Source: Geomonas edaphica (GTDB lineage Bacteria > Desulfobacterota > Desulfuromonadia > Geobacterales > Geobacteraceae). Taken from it: a stretch of 64,000 nucleotides of DNA. The DNA lies in the NCBI RefSeq assembly GCF_004917075.1, contig NZ_SSYB01000001.1:1373674-1437673 (forward strand), in the 5' to 3' direction. The notes beneath the pieces were generated by a model. It searched no databases, had not been told where the DNA came from, and saw only the letters and a list, made by a program, of their open reading frames with translations. Shown in pieces: positions 24,925-33,462 of this stretch (its first letter is position 1; every line of letters begins with the position of its first letter). The translations under genes and the position numbers were made by a program.

Positions 24925-25713
24925 TTGTCCAGAGTAATCGGCTTTTTAAGCATCGCTGCCTTTATTCTTCTGTTTTCCGCAGCGTCCCCGGCGTTTGCCT
25001 CGAAAACGCTCGTCGTCGGCATGGAACTCGCCTATCCTCCCTTCGAGATGACCGATGCAAGCGGCCGCCCGGATGGGGTAAGCGTGCAGCTCGCCCGGGA
25101 GCTCGGCAAGGCGCTGGGGCGCCCGGTCGAGATCAGGAACATCGCCTTCGACGGACTTATCCCCTCGCTCAAAACGGGGAAGATCGACCTCATCATCTCC
25201 TCCATGACCGCAACCGCCGAGCGGGCGCGCTCCATCGACTTTTCCGATCCATACTTAAGCACAGGTCTCTGCCTGCTGGTGGGGAAGGATACTACGGTCG
25301 CCTCGATAGCCGACCTAGACCAGCCCGGGCGCACCGTCGCGGTGAAAAAGGGAACCACCGGTCACGTCTACGCCGCGGCGCACCTGAAAAAGGCGAGCCT
25401 CCTGGTCCTCGACAAGGAGGCCGCCGCGGTCCTCGAAGTCGTACAGGGGAAGGCAGACGCCTTCATCTACGACCAGATGTCCACCTTCCGCAACTACCAG
25501 AGGAACCCCGAGACCACGCGCGCGATACTGAAGCCCTTCCAGACCGAGTCCTGGGCCATAGGGATGCGCAAGGGAAACGGCGCGCTGAAAGCACAGGTGA
25601 ACCGCTTCCTCGCCGACTTCCGGCGCTCCGGCGGCTTCGAGAGGCTGGGCGATCGCTACCTGAAGGAGGAGAAGGAGAGCTTTCGCAGGATGGGCTACCC
25701 CTTCTTCTTCTGA
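24925..25713 (+). CDS. Polar amino acid ABC transporter, periplasmic binding protein
   Basis: 262 residues from a TTG start placed directly after 'AAAAGGAGGGTG'; this gives a normal signal peptide ending 'SPAFA'. The mature protein is an SBP_bac_3 family binder: 'MELAYPPFEMTDASGRPDG', 'NIAFDGLIPSLKTGKIDLI', 'SSMTATAERARSIDFSDPY' and 'GTTGHVYA'. It delivers a polar amino acid to the permease and ATPase encoded next. The exact substrate cannot be read from the sequence. It is the first gene of a three-gene transport operon behind its own promoter. Confidence 0.9.
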   Translation: MSRVIGFLSIAAFILLFSAASPAFASKTLVVGMELAYPPFEMTDASGRPDGVSVQLARELGKALGRPVEIRNIAFDGLIPSLKTGKIDLIISSMTATAERARSIDFSDPYLSTGLCLLVGKDTTVASIADLDQPGRTVAVKKGTTGHVYAAAHLKKASLLVLDKEAAAVLEVVQGKADAFIYDQMSTFRNYQRNPETTRAILKPFQTESWAIGMRKGNGALKAQVNRFLADFRRSGGFERLGDRYLKEEKESFRRMGYPFFF

Positions 25714-25761
25714 CATCCCCAAAGCGGGGCGCACTGCCCCCCCGCCGCCTGCTGAGGTGCC

Positions 25762-26562
25762 ATGTCCCGCCGCCGCTTCCAGATCCTATTCGCGCGCAGC
25801 AAAGGTAACCACGAGGAGATTCCCCGCTTCGGCCGTACCGTCGGGGTGATAAGTGCTCTTTTTCTGCTCGCGCTCGTCTTCAGCTTCGCCTTTTCCCGCC
25901 TCCACTACGGCTGGAACTGGGATGCCGTGTACCAGTACCGGCAGAAGTTCGTCTCCGGCTGGCTCATCACCCTCGCCATCTCCGCCGCATCCCTCGTGGC
26001 GAGCCTCATCATCGGCCTCGCTGCCGCCCTCTCGCACCGCTCCCCATTTCTGCCGCTACGCTACCTGGGCAAAGTCTACGTCGAGCTCATCCGCGGCACG
26101 CCGCTTCTCGTGCAGATCCTCGTCTTTTTCTACGTGGTGGCCGACGCCTTCGGGATCGGAAACCGCTACGTAGTGGGGACGCTCACCCTCGCCTTTTTCG
26201 CCGGGGCCTACATAAGCGAGATCATCAGGGCCGGGATCGAAAGTGTCGGGGAGTCGCAGCTCGATTCCGCCCGTGTCATAGGGCTCACCCCGTACCAGAC
26301 CTATCGCTACGTCGTCTTTCCCCAGGTGATGCGCAGGATCCTCCCGCCGCTTGCAGGACAGTTCGCCTCCCTGATCAAGGACTCGTCGCTTCTGTCGATT
26401 ATCGCCGTAAGCGAATTCACCCTGAACGCCCAGGAGGTGAACGCCTTCACCTACTCGACCATGGAAAGTTACCTCCCCCTGGCGCTCGGCTACCTGGCCC
26501 TCACCCTTCCGATCTCCATGCTGAGCAAGTACCTGGAGAGGAGGTACCGCTATGCGTCTTAG
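25762..26562 (+). CDS. Amino acid ABC transporter permease
   Basis: 266 residues, HisM/GlnP type. A cytoplasmic N-terminal extension of ~25 residues precedes about five or six TM helices. The EAA motif region ('ISEIIRAGIESVGESQLDSA', 'GLTPYQTYRYVVFPQV') docks the ATPase. 'YVELIRGTPLLVQILVFF' is the usual signature of polar amino acid permeases. It lies between the binding protein and ATPase genes and overlaps the latter by 11 bases, so the two are translationally coupled. Confidence 0.92.
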   Translation: MSRRRFQILFARSKGNHEEIPRFGRTVGVISALFLLALVFSFAFSRLHYGWNWDAVYQYRQKFVSGWLITLAISAASLVASLIIGLAAALSHRSPFLPLRYLGKVYVELIRGTPLLVQILVFFYVVADAFGIGNRYVVGTLTLAFFAGAYISEIIRAGIESVGESQLDSARVIGLTPYQTYRYVVFPQVMRRILPPLAGQFASLIKDSSLLSIIAVSEFTLNAQEVNAFTYSTMESYLPLALGYLALTLPISMLSKYLERRYRYAS

Positions 26563-27283
26563 GCTCGACGGGGTGGTGAAACGCTTCGACGGGGTGACCG
26601 CACTGGACGGCATCTCGCTTTCGCTCTCCGGGGCGCGCTCCATCGCGCTGATCGGCCCCTCCGGCGGCGGCAAGTCCACCCTGTTGCGTGTGCTGGCGGG
26701 GCTCGAACTTCCGGACCAGGGGGGCGTGGAAATCGACGACGTGCCGCTTCCGACCGACGGGGAGAGTCTCATAAGTTACAGGCGCAGCATCGGCACCGTC
26801 TTTCAGTCCTACAACCTTTTCCCCCACCTGACCGCGCTCGAAAACGTCACCCTCCCCCTCGTGCAGGCGCACGGCTACGCGAAAGAAGCGGCCAACGGCT
26901 ACGCCATGGAACTGTTAGACCGCTTCCAACTTGCCTCCCACGCCGGCAAGCGCCCCTACGAGCTTTCCGGCGGTCAGCAGCAGCGCGTAGCCATCGTGCG
27001 CGCCGTCGCGATCAAGCCGCGTTTTTTACTCTTCGACGAGCCTACCTCCGCCCTCGATCCCGAGATGACCGCCGAGGTACTAGACCTGATCGCAGAACTC
27101 CGCGCCCAGGGACGGGAGTTCATTATCGTGACCCACGAAATGGGTTTCGCGAAAAGGGTAGCCGACCACGGCATCTTCCTCGGAGCCGGCAAGATCGTCG
27201 AAGAAGGCCCCGCCGCGGAACTCTTCGACACCCCCCACACCGCCGAACTCAAAGCCTTTCTCGGCAAAGTACTCAAATACTGA
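26552..27283 (+). CDS. Amino acid ABC transporter ATP-binding protein
   Basis: 243 residues, GlnQ/HisP type. Walker A 'GPSGGGKSTLLR' near residue 35, Q-loop in 'GTVFQSYNLFPHLT', signature 'LSGGQQQRVAIVRA', Walker B 'LLFDEPTSALDPE' and the switch His in 'IIVTHEMGF'. It drives uptake by the preceding permease. The start overlaps the permease end, and no terminator follows; a GC-rich dispersed repeat comes about 80 bases downstream. Confidence 0.95.
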   Translation: MRLRLDGVVKRFDGVTALDGISLSLSGARSIALIGPSGGGKSTLLRVLAGLELPDQGGVEIDDVPLPTDGESLISYRRSIGTVFQSYNLFPHLTALENVTLPLVQAHGYAKEAANGYAMELLDRFQLASHAGKRPYELSGGQQQRVAIVRAVAIKPRFLLFDEPTSALDPEMTAEVLDLIAELRAQGREFIIVTHEMGFAKRVADHGIFLGAGKIVEEGPAAELFDTPHTAELKAFLGKVLKY

Positions 27284-27365
27284 GGTTCTCCAGAAAATAC
27301 TGCGGTTCTTTAGGGAAATCCGTAGGACCATGTGTGCGTTAGTTTCGAAGCAGTGAGCATGGCAT

Positions 27366-27416
27366 CACGTCCCCCCCTTTGCGAAGGGGGGACAAGGGGG
27401 GATTTGCCTTTGTCTG
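27366..27416 (+). repeat. GC-rich dispersed palindromic repeat, copy 3
   Basis: Same 'CCCCCCTTTGCGAAGGGGGG' core and 'GGGGGATTTGCC' tail as copy 1, followed by 'TTTGTCTGAC'. Placed between the ABC ATPase and the promoter of the next gene. Confidence 0.8.
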
Positions 27417-27460
27417 ACATCCTTAGCAAACAGGCGCTATTTCATCGCGGGAGCCCGCGT

Positions 27461-27489
27461 TTGACATCCTGCCCATCCCTGTTTATATT
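27461..27489 (+). promoter_or_regulatory. Sigma70 promoter of the YkgJ-type gene
   Basis: Consensus TTGACA and TATATT spaced by 17 bases, 42 bases before the start codon. Confidence 0.75.
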
Positions 27490-27530
27490 GCCGGGCATTC
27501 GAGAAGGAAAAAGGTGGAGGGATTCAAGCG

Positions 27531-28253
27531 ATGATGGTCACCGGCGAGATGCTCAACCAGCTCCTTGAGCAGGTCAAACAGCAGCAGATGTTCCTGGAGA
27601 TGTTGGTGCGGTCCTGGGTCGACGACTACCGCGCGAGCGGCGGCTCGATCCACTGCGGCAAGGGATGCCGCAACTGCTGCAGCTTGGCCGTCCACACCGG
27701 GTTCGCCGAGGCACTCGCCGTAGCGCGCCGCCTGAACGAGGCGCAGGCCGAAAAGGTAGATAGCTACGCGGTGCGGCTGCGGGATCTCGTAAAAAACGTC
27801 AGCGACCTCCCGCAGTATCTGCGTCTGCACCGCCAAATGGGATTTTGTCCCCTGCTCGATGACGAAGGAACCTGCAGCGTCTACCCCGTACGTCCCCTCA
27901 CCTGCCGGGCCCTCATCTCCACGCGCGAAAGCGTCTGGTGCGGCGCCGACTTCTCCACGCTGGCGCCGGAAGAACGCGAAGCGTTTCTGGCCGGGCTGGA
28001 CCGCAAGGTGGTCGCCTTTCCGAGCCACTACGTCGCGACCCTACAGGAAAGCGGCAAGGAACTCGAAGAAGCCGCGGCGCAACACATGCGCCTTCACTTC
28101 GGCTTCGCCCTCTACGGAAACCTCGGCGTCCTGGTGCACCTGATCCGCAAAGGCCTTGCCGAAGCCTGCCAGGAGGGGCCCGTTGCAACCGCCCGTTTCA
28201 TAGCCCAAGCGGGCTTCGACAATCCGCTCCTACTTACCGGCGTCCCCGATTAG
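27531..28253 (+). CDS. YkgJ family Cys-cluster (Zn/Fe-chelating) protein
   Basis: 240 residues; start behind 'AAGGTGGAGGG'. The first metal motif 'CGKGCRNCC' (C42, C46, C49, C50) and the second, 'CPLL...GTCSVYPVRPLTCR', together form the YkgJ/UPF0153 cluster thought to bind zinc or iron. The role of the family is unknown. Cytosolic, no signal peptide. The downstream gene is convergent, so it is probably monocistronic under its own promoter. A second ATG follows directly at 27534. Confidence 0.85.
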   Translation: MMVTGEMLNQLLEQVKQQQMFLEMLVRSWVDDYRASGGSIHCGKGCRNCCSLAVHTGFAEALAVARRLNEAQAEKVDSYAVRLRDLVKNVSDLPQYLRLHRQMGFCPLLDDEGTCSVYPVRPLTCRALISTRESVWCGADFSTLAPEEREAFLAGLDRKVVAFPSHYVATLQESGKELEEAAAQHMRLHFGFALYGNLGVLVHLIRKGLAEACQEGPVATARFIAQAGFDNPLLLTGVPD

Positions 28254-28261
28254 CCTTTCCC

Positions 28262-28897
28262 CTACCCTGCGCAGCCCCCTTGATCCCGTTCCCGCTTGCA
28301 GAGTTCGCATCCGTCGGACTCGGAGCAGGGACGGTGCACCACGTTGTACAACACGAAAAGTACCGTCCCCATGAAAACCGCAGCGATGAGGTTCATGCCC
28401 CCGAGCACGTCTTCGGCCTGCAGCTGCCACCCAGCCAGCGCCACCCCGCGCACGTCCGAAGCCGCGGCAGCAAGCTTTTGCAGCCCGAAGTAGAGAAAAG
28501 CCCCGAGGGCGATCGCGGCTACCGCGTTGGTGGCCTTCGTCGCCATGTAATGGCAGGAGAACAGAACGCGGCGTTCGGCAAGGCAGATGATCGCCCCGGT
28601 AACGATACTGAAGGCGATGCTGGGGAGGAGCATGTAGTAGACCAGCTCGATGGTCGCCTGGTTCAGTAAGGCAAGCTCGATTTTCTTGGAGGAAGTGTTG
28701 TAGATGTGCAGCAGGTACAAAAGAGAGGCGCCGCTTGCGGCCACAACTGCGGAAGAAAGCATGTGGGCCTGTTTGAGAGCCCCTTGCATCGCGTCGTACA
28801 TCGGTAGAGAGCGCATCATGGCATCCTGAATGCCGTCAACCCCACTGCAGTCGGCGGCCGCTGAACCGCAGGCCCAATCGGGCCGATGAAATAACAT
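28262..28897 (-). CDS. Membrane protein of unknown function with cytosolic Cys-rich tail
   Basis: 211 residues with about four hydrophobic segments (roughly 45-65, 84-104, 117-140, 165-190). The C-terminal tail has 'CSESDGCELCKRERDQGGC', a cluster of four cysteines that might bind metal. The ATG follows 'AAGGAAGCG'; a second possible start at 28819 would remove a 26-residue leader. No family recognised. It converges on the YkgJ-type gene with only 8 bases between stops. Confidence 0.6.
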   Translation of the reverse strand: MLFHRPDWACGSAAADCSGVDGIQDAMMRSLPMYDAMQGALKQAHMLSSAVVAASGASLLYLLHIYNTSSKKIELALLNQATIELVYYMLLPSIAFSIVTGAIICLAERRVLFSCHYMATKATNAVAAIALGAFLYFGLQKLAAAASDVRGVALAGWQLQAEDVLGGMNLIAAVFMGTVLFVLYNVVHRPCSESDGCELCKRERDQGGCAG

Positions 28898-29094
28898 CGC
28901 TTCCTTGCGGGCGGGAACGGCCTTCGGCGGATCAGCAGGAGCACTTCCCTCACGCTATGCCGATTGCGTATACACTATTTCGATTAATAAGTAAACCACT
29001 AGATACATCCTGTGCTTGGGCGGTGGAAAAAGCGAAGAGTCTTCATGGAACTCGGGGGAGCCAATGGTGTTACTTGTCTAGCAGAGAGCATGCC

Positions 29095-29150
29095 CCAACG
29101 TCCCCCCCTTTGCGAAGGGGGGACAGGGGGGATTTAGCCCTGGTTGACCA
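29095..29150 (+). repeat. GC-rich dispersed palindromic repeat, copy 4
   Basis: The core 'CCCCCCTTTGCGAAGGGGGG' and the tail 'GGGGGATTTAGCC' then 'GTTGACC' mirror copies 1 and 3. It fills the 28898-29187 spacer, in which I see no gene. Confidence 0.75.
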
Positions 29151-29187
29151 GTCGAGGCCCTACTGAAGCAACCACTACAGGTTGTTT

Positions 29188-30081
29188 CTACTTGAGCGGC
29201 AGATAGACGTCCGTCACCAGTTCGTGTGCTGCGACGTCCGGCATCAGGTTCAGGTAATGGAAAAAGAGCGGGAAATCCCTGAGCTCCTCGCCGCTTTTGG
29301 GCAGCCACTCCCGGTACAGCGGGTAAACGCTGCGGCCGATCTCGTCATGCGAGCCCAAGTGGCGCACCACCGCGCAGCGCCCGCCGGGAATGACGCCATT
29401 AACCACCCCCTGCGGGTTCTCCGACACCGTTTGCGTCACCTCGCCGCAGATGTCGAAGCGGAAGCGCTCCGGCTCGGTAACCTCCGGGTCGTCGTACGCG
29501 ACGCCGAAGGTAAGCGACAGTTTCACCGGCGACAGCCCGCTTTGCTTGCGCCACTCGATGAACCGGAGCGCAGATTCGTCCAGCTTCTCCGGCGCCCCAC
29601 GGTGGGCCAGTACCGCGACCCGCGTTTCGGGGAACTCCACGATTTTCACATCCATCTCATTTCTCCTTTCGCTGGGCGGCAGCCGGAAGCGCTCCTTCCA
29701 GGGCCGCCACTTGGGTGATTTTCTGAATTGGGAAGGAGACTGTCCGAACATCTGCCTGAAGGCGCGGGCAAACGCCTCGGGGCTCTCGAATCCGGCGTCC
29801 AGCGCGATGTCGATGACCCGCTCCTCCTGGCGATACAAGAGCCGGTAGGAAGCGTGTTTCAACCGCAGGAGCCGGATGTAGGCGAAGACCCCGATTCCCG
29901 CGTAGAGCGAGAACTGCCTATGGAAGTGGAATTTGGAGAAGTGCGCCACCCGGCTCAGCCTCTCCACCGTCAACGGTTCATCCAGGTGCCGCTCTATGTA
30001 GCGGAAGACCCTTTCAAAGCGCTGTTCATATGTCCGTGCCTTATCCATCCGTTCACCGTCCCGTCTCAATTCGTAAGCCAT
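29188..30081 (-). CDS. AraC-family regulator with GyrI-like ligand domain
   Basis: 297 residues. The N-terminal part (~15-115) is a double helix-turn-helix AraC DNA-binding domain ('LTVERLSRVAHFSKFHFHRQF', 'IDIALDAGFESPEAFARAFR', 'GQSPSQFRKS'). The C-terminal part (~140-297) is a GyrI-like/SOUL-type effector domain ('VKIVEFPETRVAVLAHRG', 'RFDICGEV', 'GGRCAVVRHLGSHDEI'), as in Rob/BltR-like multidrug regulators. Such proteins bind small amphipathic compounds. The start at 30081 has a weak 'GGATAGG'; ATG at 30048 is an alternative. The target genes are not evident here. Confidence 0.88.
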   Translation of the reverse strand: MAYELRRDGERMDKARTYEQRFERVFRYIERHLDEPLTVERLSRVAHFSKFHFHRQFSLYAGIGVFAYIRLLRLKHASYRLLYRQEERVIDIALDAGFESPEAFARAFRQMFGQSPSQFRKSPKWRPWKERFRLPPSERRNEMDVKIVEFPETRVAVLAHRGAPEKLDESALRFIEWRKQSGLSPVKLSLTFGVAYDDPEVTEPERFRFDICGEVTQTVSENPQGVVNGVIPGGRCAVVRHLGSHDEIGRSVYPLYREWLPKSGEELRDFPLFFHYLNLMPDVAAHELVTDVYLPLK

Positions 30082-30220
30082 CCTATCCGGGAGCGAGAGA
30101 TAAATCCTGACCGAAATTGCTCAATCGAAGCCCTTGTCGCCGCCTCAGCACCTGCTTTGACATCTTTAAAATATAAGGGTACCTTTGGCCAGTCAATCTG
30201 GTATCAAAAGACGAGGCCGA

Positions 30221-30463
30221 ATGAGAACCATCAACACTATACGAGCGAATGACGATTGGACACTAGACGTCAGTTTCGCCAACGGTGAGGAACGCAGGTA
30301 CGATGTGAGGCCTCTGCTGCGAAAAGAAGCGTTCAGGGACCTCGAGGATCTGGCCATCTTCAAAACAGTTCGTAACGGCGGCTACTTCGTCGAGTGGGAC
30401 AACGAGGCCGACCTTAGTGCGGACACCCTGTACTTGGAAGGAAGTCCCATCGGAAAACGGTAA
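30221..30463 (+). CDS. DUF2442 domain protein
   Basis: 80 residues from the ATG at 30221 (a longer frame starts at 30185 without a ribosome site). The pattern 'WTLDVSFANGEERRYDVRPL', 'FRDLEDLAIFKTVRNGGYFV' and 'ADLSADTLYLEG' is the DUF2442 fold, often paired with DUF4160 proteins in toxin-antitoxin-like loci. Here the expected DUF4160 partner is absent, so it may be a solitary or residual member. Confidence 0.8.
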   Translation: MRTINTIRANDDWTLDVSFANGEERRYDVRPLLRKEAFRDLEDLAIFKTVRNGGYFVEWDNEADLSADTLYLEGSPIGKR

Positions 30464-30545
30464 CCAAGACACCCTATCGGCTGAAAACTTTCACCCTGTT
30501 TTTCCCCCTGTCCTTTTACGGGCTAATCTGGTAGGATGATTCGCT

Positions 30546-31019
30546 ATGGGTGAGAAGCTGATTTGCAACAACAAGAAGGCGTTCCATGATTACTTCATCG
30601 AAGAGCGTTATGAGGCCGGCATGGTGTTGCAGGGGACCGAGGTAAAGTCTCTGCGCAACGGCAAGGCCAACCTGAACGACTCCTTTGCGATGGTGAAGAA
30701 CGGCGAAGCCTTCCTGCACAACTTCCACATCAACCCGTACGATTTCGGCAACCGTGAGAACCACGATCCGGACCGTATGAGGAAGCTTCTGCTGCACAAG
30801 AAAGAGATAGTGAAGCTCTTTTCCAAGATCAGGGAGCAAGGTTACACGCTGATACCGCTTAGGGTTTATTTCAAGGAAGGCAAGGTGAAGACCGAGCTGG
30901 GGCTTGCCAAGGGCAAGAAGAACTACGACAAGCGTGAAGTCATGAAGCAAAAAGACATGCAGCGCGACGTTGTGGTAGCCATGAAAGAAAGAAACCGCGG
31001 GGCTAGGGACAGGGACTAA
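30546..31019 (+). CDS. smpB: SsrA-binding protein SmpB
   Basis: 157 residues, the standard SmpB length. '[20 protein letters not shown]', '[14 protein letters not shown]', '[31 protein letters not shown]' region and the basic C-terminal tail are characteristic. SmpB binds the tRNA-like part of tmRNA and brings it to stalled ribosomes for trans-translation. Its partner RNA gene ssrA begins 253 bases downstream, the common arrangement. Confidence 0.96.
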   Translation: MGEKLICNNKKAFHDYFIEERYEAGMVLQGTEVKSLRNGKANLNDSFAMVKNGEAFLHNFHINPYDFGNRENHDPDRMRKLLLHKKEIVKLFSKIREQGYTLIPLRVYFKEGKVKTELGLAKGKKNYDKREVMKQKDMQRDVVVAMKERNRGARDRD

Positions 31020-31117
31020 CCGCCGTTCAACGTTCGACGTTCAATCGGGCTTGAACTAGATGGCAACTGAACCTGCGACAGCACGTACCAAAAGAGACGA
31101 AGTAAGAGCAAACCAAA

Positions 31118-31271
31118 GCCGTAGCTAGATATAGAACGTCGAGCGACAAAGCAGATGAACGTTGAACGCTGTACGTTTTTCAGGTTTTAGTGCCGTAGCT
31201 AGATATGGAACGTCAGGCGAAAAAGCTAGATGAACATTGAACGTGGAACGCTGAACGTTTTTTAGGTTTTA
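31118..31271 (+). repeat. 74-bp tandem duplication upstream of ssrA
   Basis: Two copies starting at 31118 and 31192 both begin 'GCCGTAGCTAGATAT' and end 'TTAGGTTTTA' or 'TCAGGTTTTA'. Inside are repeated 'GTTGAACG/GGAACG' words; inverted versions of these occur at 31021-31050. The second copy abuts the tmRNA 5' end, so each may carry a promoter. Confidence 0.75.
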
Positions 31272-31272
31272 A

Positions 31273-31625
31273 GGGGGTGTAAAGGTTTCGACGGGGGTAA
31301 TAAGCAAAGGCTGCATGCCGAGGTCCGGGTGGCTCGTTAAACAATCCGGGACGCATTTAAGCGCCGACAATTACGATTACGCTTTAGCAGCTTAATAACC
31401 TGCTAACGTTCTACCTACCATCTCCCACGTGGAAGGATAGAACGTCATTCAGTGGGATAGTTTCAGGGAGAGTCCGTGGCCCTGCGGCGAAATCAAGCGG
31501 AATCGCGACTCAAGAATCCCGGCCAGTGGAGTCTTGAGGGGCTAAACTTAAAAACAGGTACAAGCATGTAGACGCCTTTTGTGTACGATTCTCGGACGCG
31601 GGTTCGATTCCCGCCACCTCCACCA
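31273..31625 (+). ncRNA. ssrA: tmRNA (ssrA), tag peptide ADNYDYALAA
   Basis: The 5' end 'GGGGGTG' pairs with 'CACCTCC' at 31615-31621, followed by discriminator A and an encoded CCA. The T-arm 'GGGTTCGATTCCC' is present near the 3' end, and 'GTAAAGGTTTCGACGGGGGT' is the usual tmRNA 5' sequence. The tag frame at 31363-31395 reads ADNYDYALAA then TAA, with the protease-recognised Leu-Ala-Ala-type end. Length 353 bases. The 3' end serves as the integration site of the island that follows. Confidence 0.96.
31608..31625 (+). repeat. attL: 18-bp ssrA 3' end at the island border
   Basis: 'TTCCCGCCACCTCCACCA' forms the tmRNA 3' end and recurs exactly at 47435-47452. This direct repeat marks site-specific insertion that regenerates ssrA. 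Confidence 0.88.
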
Positions 31626-31654
31626 TTAGCGGATCTTAAAAGATCCAAATAAGC

Positions 31655-31689
31655 AAAAAGCCCTGAGAAATCAGGGCTTTTTCTTTTTG
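31655..31689 (+). terminator. Terminator after ssrA, supplied by the island
   Basis: Stem AAAAAGCCCTGA / TCAGGGCTTTTT with a GAAA tetraloop, then a T-rich run. It lies inside the island side of attL, so it replaces the ancestral terminator now found at 47466. Confidence 0.85.
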
Positions 31690-31726
31690 GTGCGTCCAGT
31701 GTAGTATGGTGGTAACCATTGACAGC

Positions 31727-31793
31727 GGGGGTATTTGGGGGTACAAAATTCGGATTGTACCCCCAAAACAAATCTGATACCCCCACGTGGAGG
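31727..31793. promoter_or_regulatory. Candidate integrase arm-type sites / int promoter region
   Basis: 'GGGGGTATTTGGGGGTAC' followed by 'AAAATTCGG' is answered within 40 bases by inverted copies ('GTACCCCC' and 'GATACCCCC'). A close copy of the first motif occurs at 47357-47383 next to attR. Tyrosine integrases of the P4 type bind such short repeats through the N-terminal domain. Confidence 0.55.
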
Positions 31794-31798
31794 TTGCC

Positions 31799-33016
31799 GT
31801 GGCACTGACGGACGTAAAGATACGGAACACCAAGCCTGGAGAGAAACCGATCAAGATTTCCGACAGCGAGGGAATGTACCTGCTGATCAATCCACGTGGC
31901 GGGAAATACTGGCGGCTCAAATACCGCTTCGAAGGCAAGGAGAAGGTGCTGGCTCTCGGGACCTACCCGGAGGTGTCCCTTGCCGAGGCGCGCGACCTGA
32001 TGCGGGCGGCCCGCAAGGAGTTGAGGAATGGCGTTGACCCCGGAGCGGCCCGTCGGGCGCAGAAGAATGCCAGAGAACTGCGGGCGGCGAACAGTTTCGA
32101 GATCGTGGCCCGGGAGTGGTGGGAACGGTTCAAGCCGACCTGGACCGAGGGGCATGCCCAGACCATCTTGGCGCGCCTAGAGCAGAACGTCTTCCCCTGG
32201 CTGGGAGGAACCCCCATGCCGGACATCGAGGCGCCGGAACTCCTGGCGGTGCTGCGCCGGATCGAGGCGCGGGGCGCCCTGGAAACAACGCACCGGGTCA
32301 AGACGATCTGCGGCCAGGTATTCAGGTACGCCATAGCCACCGGGAGGGCGCAGCGCGACGTCGCAGCCGACCTCAAAGGGGCTATCCCCCCGCCCAAGGC
32401 GCGCAACCACGCCGCCATCACTGAACCCAAGGAAGTGGCGCCGCTATTGCGCGACATCGACGCGTACCAGGGCGGTTTCGTGGTGAAGTGCGCCCTGCGC
32501 TTCGCGCCGCTCGTTTTCGTACGCCCCGGTGAGCTAAGACAGGCGGAATGGTCCGAGATCGACTTCGACGCCGAACAGTGGAACATCCCCGCCCAGCGCA
32601 TGAAGACCAAGGCCCCCCACATCGTCCCGCTCTCCACCCAGGCACTGGATATCCTGAGGGAGCTGCAGCCTTACACGGGCACCAGCCGCTACCTGTTCCC
32701 CTCCGGGAGATCGTTCGACCGCTGCATGTCCGAGAACGCGGTCAACGCGGCCCTGAGGAGAATGGGGTACGACGGGGACGTGATGACCGGCCACGGCTTC
32801 AGGGCCATGGCGCGGACCATCCTCGACGAGGTGCTGCAGATCCGGCCGGACTACATCGAGCAGCAACTGGCCCACGCGCTGCGCGACCCGAACGGACGCG
32901 CCTACAACCGCACGGCTCACTTAGCCGAGCGGCGTAAAATGATGCAGACCTGGGCGGATTACCTGGACGGGCTGAAGGCAGGAGCGAATGTGCTGCCGTT
33001 CAAGAAGGCGACCTAA
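31799..33016 (+). CDS. P4-type tyrosine recombinase (island integrase)
   Basis: 405 residues from the GTG at 31799, preceded by 'GTGGAGGTTGCC'; it gives the standard family N-terminus 'MALTDVKIRN'. An N-terminal DUF4102-like arm-binding domain ('KPIKISDSEGMYLLINPRGG', 'LGTYPEVSLAEAR') is followed by a core-binding domain and a catalytic domain with R242 ('VRPGELR'), H332 and R335 ('HGFRAMAR'), H359 ('LAHAL') and the nucleophile Y369 ('AYNRT'). All residues needed for strand exchange are present, so it is probably active on the ssrA 3' end. It lies 173 bases inside attL and reads inward. Confidence 0.93.
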   Translation: MALTDVKIRNTKPGEKPIKISDSEGMYLLINPRGGKYWRLKYRFEGKEKVLALGTYPEVSLAEARDLMRAARKELRNGVDPGAARRAQKNARELRAANSFEIVAREWWERFKPTWTEGHAQTILARLEQNVFPWLGGTPMPDIEAPELLAVLRRIEARGALETTHRVKTICGQVFRYAIATGRAQRDVAADLKGAIPPPKARNHAAITEPKEVAPLLRDIDAYQGGFVVKCALRFAPLVFVRPGELRQAEWSEIDFDAEQWNIPAQRMKTKAPHIVPLSTQALDILRELQPYTGTSRYLFPSGRSFDRCMSENAVNAALRRMGYDGDVMTGHGFRAMARTILDEVLQIRPDYIEQQLAHALRDPNGRAYNRTAHLAERRKMMQTWADYLDGLKAGANVLPFKKAT

Positions 33017-33053
33017 AGCCGTGCGGCTCTGGTAGCTATCTGCGGAAAATTTT

Positions 33054-33136
33054 ATGGAAAGCGAACAGCGGTAGTACGTGCATATTTTGCGCGAAGGGTG
33101 CAGGAGGGGGAGGTTCCAATCCTCTTATTCCGACCA
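33054..33136 (+). other. tRNA-like sequence downstream of the integrase (probably non-functional)
   Basis: The last 29 bases form a good tRNA 3' end: T-arm GGAGG-TTCCAAT-CCTCT, acceptor strand TATTCCG, discriminator A and CCA. Upstream a D-loop-like 'AGCGGTAGTA' and a weak anticodon stem can be drawn, but position 33 is not U and the 5' acceptor pairs poorly. The rest of 33017-33462 has a GC-rich hairpin (about 33148-33172) and nothing else I can name. Confidence 0.4.
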
Positions 33137-33462
33137 TTTAAAACAAGAGCCCTCGGCGCTTGCCGGGGCTCGGCCCTCCTGCGGTCCGGAGAAAGCTTTC
33201 CTTCACTAGCTTGCCCTTTTGCACCTCCCCTGACACCATCCCCGGAGCGACCGTCTCGCGAGAAGTTCTGTGCGGCCGGGCACATCCTGGTGTTCGATGG
33301 TATCTTTAAAGATATACGGAAAAACTGACGAAGAGAACGAGAGCAAGGAAGCCGATCCGAGCCAGGCATTTCAATGCCGCCAAGGGGAAGAACCCCGATG
33401 GCAGGACGAAGTGATAACCGAAGCCTGGTAGATTTGTTGCGAATTTGACTAAAGGGAACCTT

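Noticed and set aside
31799..33016. Integron integrase (IntI)
   Set aside because: The N-terminal DUF4102-type domain, the length and the position next to the ssrA attL are those of a P4-type island integrase; the IntI-specific additional domain is not seen.
33054..33136. Functional tRNA gene
   Set aside because: The T-arm and CCA end are good, but the 5' acceptor strand pairs poorly and the base before the anticodon is not U.
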